Assembly: GCA_023488925.1 (NCBI GenBank)
Contig: JAMDDA010000019.1
Coordinates: 1-19,396, forward strand
Direction of reading: 5' to 3'
DNA: 19,396 bases
DNA from: Actinomycetota bacterium
GTDB lineage: Bacteria > Actinomycetota > Thermoleophilia > RBG-16-64-13
A program made the position numbers and the translations under genes. The notes beneath the pieces are model-generated. The model was not told the origin of the DNA. It saw only the letters and a program-made list of their open reading frames with translations, and did no database searches. Positions 14,401 to 19,396 of the stretch are shown piece by piece. Each line of letters begins with the position of its first letter. Position 1 is the stretch's first letter.

Positions 14401-15063
14401 ATGAATGACCGCCCACATACCCGCAACCGATGCCCGCAGACCCGAGGAACTTCCGCGCAGGGGTTGTCCTTGATCGAGCTCCTCATCGCCATGATGCTCC
14501 TCATCGTGGTGAGCGCGGCCACCTTCGGGGTCTGGAGCCGGCTGGAGAACACCTACTCGTTTTTCCAAGACGACGTCAGTGCGCAGGAAGAAGCGCGTAT
14601 GGCCCTGGGAGAGGTGATCGAGCTCATCCGGACCGCCCGTCTTCCTGAATCGGTACCCGCTGAGTACCTCGACACCGTCATCCCCCGAGCCGAACCCCAG
14701 GAAATCTGGTTGTGGACGGACACCGACCGCGACGTCAACCACGATCTCGAGCTGATCCGCTTCTACGTGGACGACGCCCGGCGGTTGATCCGCCAGGAAT
14801 CAACCAACGGTGACGGCAACTGGAACGGCGCCGCCGTGCGTATCATCAATTCCAACATCGACAACAACGCCGCCAACCCCCTGTTCCGCTATTACGACGC
14901 CGCCGGCCTGGAGTTGGCCAAGGACAGCAACGGCCGCACGATCGATCCCACGCAGATCCGGGAGGTCCACATCGACCTCCGAGTCGACATCGACTCATCC
15001 CGGTCCCCGATCGTCCATGAGCTCAAGTCTGTGGTCCAGCCCCGGAATCTCCGGCAGTACTGA
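14401..15063 (+). CDS. Minor pilin, PilW/GspJ-like
   Basis: A 220-residue prepilin. The 21-residue leader MNDRPHTRNRCPQTRGTSAQ-G is cleaved before LSLIELLIAMMLLIVVSAAT (Leu at +1, Glu at +5). The body has an N-terminal helix (DVSAQEEARMALGEVIELIR) and the strand-rich domain seen in PilW/GspJ minor pilins: EIWLWTDTDRDVNHDLELIR, RRLIRQESTNGDGNWN, REVHIDLRVDIDSSRSPIVH. It follows the PilV-like gene by 13 bp and precedes the PilX-like gene by 16 bp, so the three are one operon. The set probably forms the complex that primes pilus assembly. Start is ATG 14401; its SD is weak (GGGATG). Confidence 0.85.
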   Translation: MNDRPHTRNRCPQTRGTSAQGLSLIELLIAMMLLIVVSAATFGVWSRLENTYSFFQDDVSAQEEARMALGEVIELIRTARLPESVPAEYLDTVIPRAEPQEIWLWTDTDRDVNHDLELIRFYVDDARRLIRQESTNGDGNWNGAAVRIINSNIDNNAANPLFRYYDAAGLELAKDSNGRTIDPTQIREVHIDLRVDIDSSRSPIVHELKSVVQPRNLRQY

Positions 15064-15079
15064 CGCGGGAGGTCAAGCC

Positions 15080-16243
15080 ATGTCGACTCATACCGCGAAC
15101 GCACCGGCAATCCCGCGCGAGCAAGGCTCGCTCATCATCGGCGTCATGATGTTCGTCTTCGTTTTTCTGGCAATGGGTCTCGGCCTGCTCTACCTGGTGA
15201 TGAGCACGGCCAGCGGCACCGAGCTGGAGCGGAAGGAGGTCAAGGCCTTCAACGTCGCCGAGGCGGGCATCGACGCGGGCATGCTGGCCCTCATGAACCA
15301 CTGGCCCGAGTCCGCGGCCTCCCCCACCGTCGTCGACACCAACGCCATCCGCGCGGACTTCGACTCCCAGCAGTTCCGCGACCCCACCCGCTCGCCCGCC
15401 GGCGACTTCCTCAACGTCTCCATCTACGACAACTCCCCCGACAAACCCAACTACGACGCCAACGGCGACGGCAAGATGTACGTGGACAGCCAGGCAAACG
15501 TGGACGACGACCGGCACCGGATCATCATCCTGGCGGAGCGTAAGACGTGGCAGCTCAGCTTTCCGCTGATCGCCATGTACACGAACGCCTTCGACGCCAA
15601 CGCCCAGGGCCTGGAGATCCGCATCGACCCGGCGCAGACCGAGCCCTTGCCGCTCAACGGAACGGCCGCCCCCGCCTTCTACAACACCCAGATCGGCAAC
15701 AAGAGTCTCGACCTGCCGGCGGACGGCTCCGTGCTGGCCAACCCGAGCGCGCCGGGCACCTTCGACAGCTGGGTGAGCTCCGGCCTGATGGGTACGCTCG
15801 AGTCCATCGCGAAATCCGAAGGCACCTACTTCACCACAGCGGCCGCCGCTCAGAGCTTCCTTTTGTCGGCCGACGCGCCGGGAAAGATCATCTACCTGAA
15901 ATCCTCGACCCCGGTGGAGATCGCGGGGAGCACCCAGATCGGCTCTTACGCCAACCCGGTCGTCTTCATCATCGACACCCCCGACGGCACCGATGTGGGG
16001 CTTGACTTCAAGGGGACGGCCGACTTCTACGGCATCATCGTCATCAAGGGCAACCCGGTGATCCGGGGTACGGCGAGCTTCTGGGGGTCGTTTATCGCCT
16101 CCGGGACGCTGACCAACAAGGGTAACGGCACCACTCCGGAGATCAACTACAACGGTAACATCATCCGGACCATCAACCGCGCCTACACCATCAGCGTGAA
16201 CATCGTGCCCAACACCTGGGAGGAATACACCGTCCCCCGGTAG
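15080..16243 (+). CDS. PilX-like pilus-assembly protein
   Basis: A 387-residue protein. It begins MSTHTANAPAIPREQGSLII and has one N-terminal membrane segment (LIIGVMMFVFVFLAMGLGLL) followed by VEAKAFNVAEAGIDAG-type helix, the PilX N-terminal layout in which FNVAEAG is typical. There is no FTLIE motif, as usual for PilX. The C-terminal half (FDSWVSSGLMGTLESIAKSE, then NPVVFIIDTPDGTDVGLDFK, ASFWGSFIASGTLTNKGNGT) is beta-strand-rich, as in the DUF7305-type domain often found at the end of such proteins. ATG 15080 has GGGAGGT 7 nt upstream. It ends the minor-pilin operon, followed by the palindrome at 16300-16325. Confidence 0.82.
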   Translation: MSTHTANAPAIPREQGSLIIGVMMFVFVFLAMGLGLLYLVMSTASGTELERKEVKAFNVAEAGIDAGMLALMNHWPESAASPTVVDTNAIRADFDSQQFRDPTRSPAGDFLNVSIYDNSPDKPNYDANGDGKMYVDSQANVDDDRHRIIILAERKTWQLSFPLIAMYTNAFDANAQGLEIRIDPAQTEPLPLNGTAAPAFYNTQIGNKSLDLPADGSVLANPSAPGTFDSWVSSGLMGTLESIAKSEGTYFTTAAAAQSFLLSADAPGKIIYLKSSTPVEIAGSTQIGSYANPVVFIIDTPDGTDVGLDFKGTADFYGIIVIKGNPVIRGTASFWGSFIASGTLTNKGNGTTPEINYNGNIIRTINRAYTISVNIVPNTWEEYTVPR

Positions 16244-16299
16244 GCCGGCTCGTGAGGTTCCCACCCGCAGCGCTGCGCGCCCCGCAAACGCCCCACCCG

Positions 16300-16325
16300 C
16301 CGAGGCGCCCCCGGGGGCGCCTCGG
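16300..16325. terminator. Bidirectional terminator palindrome
   Basis: A perfect 26-bp palindrome, CCGAGGCGCC (16300-16309) with GGCGCCTCGG (16316-16325), between the convergent PilX-like gene and dut. CTTCT follows on the plus strand, so it is a plausible terminator for both. Confidence 0.8.
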
Positions 16326-16337
16326 CTTCTCGGGGAC

Positions 16338-16784
16338 TCAGCCCGTTGCCCCTCCGTTCACCCCGGTGCTCCCGAAGCCGCCGCTCCCCCGGCGGGTTTC
16401 GTCCAGCGCCTCGACGCTCACGTACTCCGGGGTTTCCACGCGCTGCACGACCAGCTGGGCTATGCGGTCTCCCGGGGCGATGGCATAGGGCTCCGTTCCG
16501 GAGTTGTACAGGCACACCCGTACCTCCCCCCGGTATCCGGCATCGATGAGACCGGGAGCGTTCACCACCATGAGGCCGTGCTTGAACGCCAAACCGGAGC
16601 GGGCGTGTACCAGGCCCGCGTACCCCTCGGGGATGGCCAGGGCGATGCCCGTGGATACGATGCGCCGCTCCCCCGGCGGGATGACCACCTCCTCCACGGC
16701 GTGCAGATCGGCGCCGGCATCTCCCGGATGGGCCCGCCACGGCAGCCTCGCCCGCGGATGGAGCAGCTGCACGGGGATCAGCAT
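16338..16784 (-). CDS. dut: dUTP diphosphatase
   Basis: A 148-residue trimeric-type dUTPase, normal length. All five motifs are visible in order: DAGADLHA (22-29), ARSGLAFKHG (61-70), NAPGLIDAGYRGE (75-87, catalytic Asp81 and uracil-side Tyr84), PGDRIAQLVV (104-113), and the C-terminal RGSGGFGSTG (132-141). It hydrolyses dUTP to dUMP and pyrophosphate, keeping uracil out of DNA and supplying thymidylate synthesis. It is cytoplasmic. ATG at 16784. It follows dapL by 44 bp in the same orientation and may share its transcript. Convergent with the pilX-like gene. Confidence 0.96.
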   Translation of the reverse strand: MLIPVQLLHPRARLPWRAHPGDAGADLHAVEEVVIPPGERRIVSTGIALAIPEGYAGLVHARSGLAFKHGLMVVNAPGLIDAGYRGEVRVCLYNSGTEPYAIAPGDRIAQLVVQRVETPEYVSVEALDETRRGSGGFGSTGVNGGATG

Positions 16785-16828
16785 GCCGGACCCGCTTCCT
16801 GCGGATGGATTACGCGGCGCACCGCTGC

Positions 16829-18058
16829 TCAGAGAACCAGCGACTTCTCGATGCGCTCGACGGCCTCGCCGATACGGTCATCGGGCACCGTCAACGAAGC
16901 CCGCACGAAGCCTTCGCCCGCGGCGCCGTAGCCGTTGCCCGGCGTGAGCACCACCCCCGCCTGGTCCAAGACATGCTCGGCGAAACTCGCGGAGGTGTAG
17001 CCGGCGGGCACCGGCACCCACAGGTAGATGGTTGCCTTGGGTTTGTCCGCTTCCAGACCGATGGCCTGGAGTGCCTCGATGAGCACGTCTCGCCGACGCT
17101 GGTAGACGGCGTTCATCTCCCGGACGAAATCCCAGGGGCCGTTCAACACGAAGGCCGCGGTGCGCTGGATCGCCTCGAACATGCCCGAGTCGAGGTTGGT
17201 CTTCAGGCGCCACAGGTGCTCGAGGATCTGCTGGTTCCCCACCCCGAAGCCCACTCGCCAGCCGGTCATGTTGAACGGCTTGGAAAGACTGAAGAACTCC
17301 ACACCCACGTCCTTTGCGCCCGGAGTAGCCAGAAAGCTGGGCGCCACGTAGCCGTCGAAGGTCAGCTCGGAATAGGCGTTGTCGTGGACGACGGCGATGT
17401 CGTACTCCTTGGCGAAGGCCACCACCTTTGCGAAGAAGGCGCCGTCGGCCACGGCCGCCGTGGGATTGTTCGGGTAGCTGATGAAGAGGAGTTTGGCCCG
17501 GCGCGCCTCCGCGGGCGTGATGGAATCGAGGTCGGGCAGGAAGTCGTTCTCGCGCTTCAGCGGCAAGAGCTTGACCTCGGCTCCGGCCAGCAGAGACGAG
17601 CCGGCGTACACCGGATAGCCCGGGTCGGGCACCAAGGAGAGGTCACCCGGGTCGAGCGTCGACCAGCAGATGTGCGCCAGGCCCTCCTTCGAGCCGAGGA
17701 GCGGGAAGAATTCCTTCTCGGGGATGCGCGGCAGGTAGTGGCGCTTCTGCTCCTCGGTGCCCAACACCATGATGGTTGGCCCGATCATGGACATGCTGAA
17801 ACCGTCGTTGGGGCCACCGGTGGGCACCGCGGCCCGGGCGAACTCCTCCACCCCGGCATTGGTGGGATAGCGGTGGTTGCGCGGATCGGCCACCTGCCGC
17901 TGCATCTCTTCCACGATATAGGCAGGCGTGGGCAGGTCGGGATCGCCCATGCCCAGGCTGATCACATCCACCCCCGCCTTCTTCTTCTCCGCGATCTTGC
18001 GCTCGATCTCGGCGAAGAGGTATGGGGGCAGCTTCTCCATGCGGGTCGAAAACAGCAA
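16829..18058 (-). CDS. dapL: LL-diaminopimelate aminotransferase, chimeric
   Basis: A 409-residue class I PLP aminotransferase, DapL type: LPPYLFAEIERK, SLGMGDPDLPTP, RNHRYPTNAG, LLGSKEGLAHI, FISYPNNPTA, DNAYSELTFDG and the PLP-lysine block FSLSKPFNMTGWRVG (Lys260). DapL converts tetrahydrodipicolinate directly to LL-diaminopimelate in lysine and cell-wall synthesis. Residues about 79-113 (17720-17824) do not look like DapL: GGPNDGFSMSMIGPTIMVLG-TEEQKRHYLPRI resembles the N-terminal domain of acyl-CoA dehydrogenases. It replaces the usual ~16-residue WYxxRFGVxLDP stretch and makes the protein about 20 residues longer than normal. TTG 18058 directly follows the dapF stop and has AAGGAGG 5 nt upstream; homology begins at this start. 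Activity is doubtful. Confidence 0.9.
   Translation of the reverse strand: MLFSTRMEKLPPYLFAEIERKIAEKKKAGVDVISLGMGDPDLPTPAYIVEEMQRQVADPRNHRYPTNAGVEEFARAAVPTGGPNDGFSMSMIGPTIMVLGTEEQKRHYLPRIPEKEFFPLLGSKEGLAHICWSTLDPGDLSLVPDPGYPVYAGSSLLAGAEVKLLPLKRENDFLPDLDSITPAEARRAKLLFISYPNNPTAAVADGAFFAKVVAFAKEYDIAVVHDNAYSELTFDGYVAPSFLATPGAKDVGVEFFSLSKPFNMTGWRVGFGVGNQQILEHLWRLKTNLDSGMFEAIQRTAAFVLNGPWDFVREMNAVYQRRRDVLIEALQAIGLEADKPKATIYLWVPVPAGYTSASFAEHVLDQAGVVLTPGNGYGAAGEGFVRASLTVPDDRIGEAVERIEKSLVL
17720..17824 (-). other. Acyl-CoA-dehydrogenase-like segment inside dapL
   Basis: About 35 in-frame codons. SMIGPTIMVLGTEEQKRHYL followed by PRI matches the conserved acyl-CoA dehydrogenase N-terminal block (xxxGPTxxxxGTEEQKxxxLPxI). 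Both flanks are good DapL sequence. Likely an illegitimate recombination or a read/assembly chimera. Confidence 0.7.
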
Positions 18059-18958
18059 CTACGCCTCCTTCCAGCCCAACCTTGCCAGCAGCTCCGCACT
18101 CAGCGAACCGGTGAACGTCTCCTCCGCGGGGCCGGTCATGACCACCTGCCAACCCGCTGCGACATCGATGTCGAGATCGCCTCCGGGAAGATGCACCCGC
18201 ACGGGACTCCCCGCCAAACCCAGGCGTACCGCGGCCGCCCCCACGGCGGCCGCCCCTGTACCGCAGGCCTGCGTCTCCCCCACGCCCCGTTCCCAGACCC
18301 GCACGGAGATGGAGCCGTCGGCCTCGCGCCGGATGAACTCCACGTTCACCCGGTTGGGGAAGAGGGGCAGGTGCTCGATGACCGGGCCCAGACGGTCCAG
18401 AGGCAGGCCACTCAGGTCGTCGACGGGGATGACACAGTGGGGATTGCCTACGTCGACGAAGGTGAAGAGGTGGCGCTCGCCGTCCACCGGGAGCTCCTGG
18501 GCGACGACGTCCTCGCCGGACCCCGCGAAGCCGCCGGCGATGTTCTCACTACGGAAGCGGGCCGTGCCCATGTGCACCCGCACCCGTCCGTCGGGCATGA
18601 GCCGGGGGGCGATGGGGCCCGCCAAGGTTTCGATGAGGAATGCGTCCTCGGCCACGGCGCCCGTCCGGCGCAGGTACTTGGCGAACATCCGGATGCCGTT
18701 CCCGCACATCTCCGCCTCACTGCCGTCGGGATTGTAGACCCGCATGCGGGCGGCCGCGCCGGGCACGGCTCCCGAGGGCGTCTCGTGCAGAAGAATGCCG
18801 TCACTCCCCACCCCCAAGTGCCGGTCGCAGAGCAGCCGCACCCCCTCGGCGGTCAGCGGCGCCGGAAGCGCGGCGGTTTCCACGATGATGTAGTCATTAC
18901 CCAATCCCTGCACCGCGAACTCGCCTCCCTCGATCCGGCGGCTGCGCAGCGCATCCAT
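18059..18958 (-). CDS. dapF: Diaminopimelate epimerase
   Basis: A 299-residue DapF from ATG 18958; from the conserved start it is 282-286, normal. FAVQGLGNDYIIVE is the family's N-terminal strand. The two catalytic Cys lie in NPDGSEAEMCGNGIR (Cys85) and GVGETQACGTGA (Cys232). It interconverts LL- and meso-diaminopimelate, the step after DapL. The first about 13 residues (MDALRSRRIEGGE) are not family-like; they are antisense to miaA. A GTG at 18913 with GAGGGAGG about 10 nt upstream gives MQGLGNDY and may be the real start. The stop abuts the dapL TTG, so dapF-dapL is an operon, with dut likely following. Confidence 0.93.
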   Translation of the reverse strand: MDALRSRRIEGGEFAVQGLGNDYIIVETAALPAPLTAEGVRLLCDRHLGVGSDGILLHETPSGAVPGAAARMRVYNPDGSEAEMCGNGIRMFAKYLRRTGAVAEDAFLIETLAGPIAPRLMPDGRVRVHMGTARFRSENIAGGFAGSGEDVVAQELPVDGERHLFTFVDVGNPHCVIPVDDLSGLPLDRLGPVIEHLPLFPNRVNVEFIRREADGSISVRVWERGVGETQACGTGAAAVGAAAVRLGLAGSPVRVHLPGGDLDIDVAAGWQVVMTGPAEETFTGSLSAELLARLGWKEA

Positions 18959-19396
18959 CCCTCCAATCTCCGGCGGGTGACGCGGGCGCTGGAGGTGGCG
19001 CTCACCCTGGGGCCGGGCGTATGGTCGGCTCGAGACGATCTGTGGACTCCGGTCTACCGGCACCCGACCCTCATCGTCGGTCTCACCATGGAACGGAGCC
19101 TTCTCTACGAACGCATCAACCGGCGGGCGGGCGCGATGGTGAGAGGGGGCGCCGTGGAAGAAGTCCGCCGGCACCGGGCGGAGCGCCGCCCCAGTGTCGC
19201 CGAGCCGGGGGCGCCCGCTCTGCGTGGCGGCCCCTGTTCCCGGGCGGCCGGCGCGGCGGGTGGCCGGCGCGGCGTCTCTCGGGCGATCGGCTACCGGGAG
19301 ATCGCGGACTATCTCGAGGGGCGGGCGACACTCGACCACGCGGAGAGTGAGCTTGCCGCGGCCACCCGCCGCTATGCCCGGCGTCAACTCACGTGG
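18908..19396 (+). pseudogene. miaA: tRNA dimethylallyltransferase, 5'-truncated, runs off the window
   Basis: On the plus strand, an open frame to the window end reads LHRELASLDPAAAQRIHPSN-LRRVTRALEV, RHPTLIVGLTMERSLLYERI, AIGYREIADYLEG and ATRRYARRQLTW, which is the C-terminal part of MiaA (prenylation of A37 in some tRNAs). Recognisable MiaA starts only at about 18908, inside the antisense of dapF, so the first ~160 residues (P-loop and substrate domain) are missing. Without them it cannot work. The stretch RPSVAEPGAPALRGGPCSRA is longer than usual. miaA commonly precedes dapF on the same strand; here the two are head to head, suggesting an inversion or a chimera. Confidence 0.85.

Noticed and set aside
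12801..14552. 583-codon minus-strand open frame opposite the PilV-like gene
   Set aside because: Gly/Val/Arg-rich with no recognisable domain; the plus strand carries a prepilin motif, RBS and Fn3 domain.
15023..16264. 413-codon minus-strand open frame opposite the PilX-like gene
   Set aside because: Antisense shadow; Asp/Gly/Val-rich low-complexity product, no start context.
19021..19350. Plus-strand open frame with an ATG near the right edge
   Set aside because: Arg/Gly/Pro-rich shadow; the adjacent frame encodes clear MiaA motifs.
1..19396. tRNA, rRNA or CRISPR array
   Set aside because: None recognised by eye on either strand; a tRNA scan was not possible here.

Overview
This is a GC-rich bacterial window with dense genes on both strands. 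The gene content (CrcB/DUF190 pair, DapL lysine pathway, type IV pili under a c-di-GMP riboswitch, Thr-rich stalks on pilin-like proteins) fits a deep-branching actinobacterium or a related GC-rich lineage. This placement is an inference; there is no rRNA or other strong marker gene here.

Layout. (1) 1-2112, plus strand: a tight operon of a universal stress protein, the fluoride channel CrcB, and a DUF190 protein carrying four CBS domains. (2) 2285-2827, minus strand: a DUF6125-type protein whose upstream side is fused in frame to an IS21 remnant. (3) 2930-5050: an insertion-sequence graveyard holding an internally deleted IS21 istA, an IS256 C-terminal fragment and a frameshifted IS110 with a possible bridge-RNA region. 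(4) 5270-7770, plus strand, with visibly lower GC: two lipoproteins flanking a broken gene for a secreted caspase-fold-like (DUF6345-type) protein with one frameshift and three in-frame stops. (5) 7945-9527: a complete IS1182-family element with 12-bp terminal repeats and a CTAG duplication, its transposase frameshifted near the N-terminus.

(6) 9645-16243 is a type IV pilus / pseudopilin locus. On the minus strand, a c-di-GMP-I riboswitch with a downstream terminator precedes a major-pilin gene, then a TPR lipoprotein and a second, paralogous pilin. A winged-helix regulator and a NUDIX hydrolase lie divergently in the middle. On the plus strand, three minor-pilin genes (PilV-like with Fn3 and Thr-rich stalk, PilW-like, PilX-like) run to a strong palindromic terminator at 16300-16325. 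The likely picture is c-di-GMP-controlled production of the pilin, with the minor pilins supplying the initiation/tip complex.

(7) 16338-19396: dut, dapL and dapF on the minus strand, and a 5'-truncated miaA on the plus strand. Two things here look rearranged. DapL carries an acyl-CoA-dehydrogenase-like segment in place of its normal residues, and miaA meets dapF head to head at an apparent inversion junction. Both could be real rearrangements or assembly chimeras.

The clearest regulatory discovery is the riboswitch at 11473-11547. The strangest coding observation is the DapL chimera.
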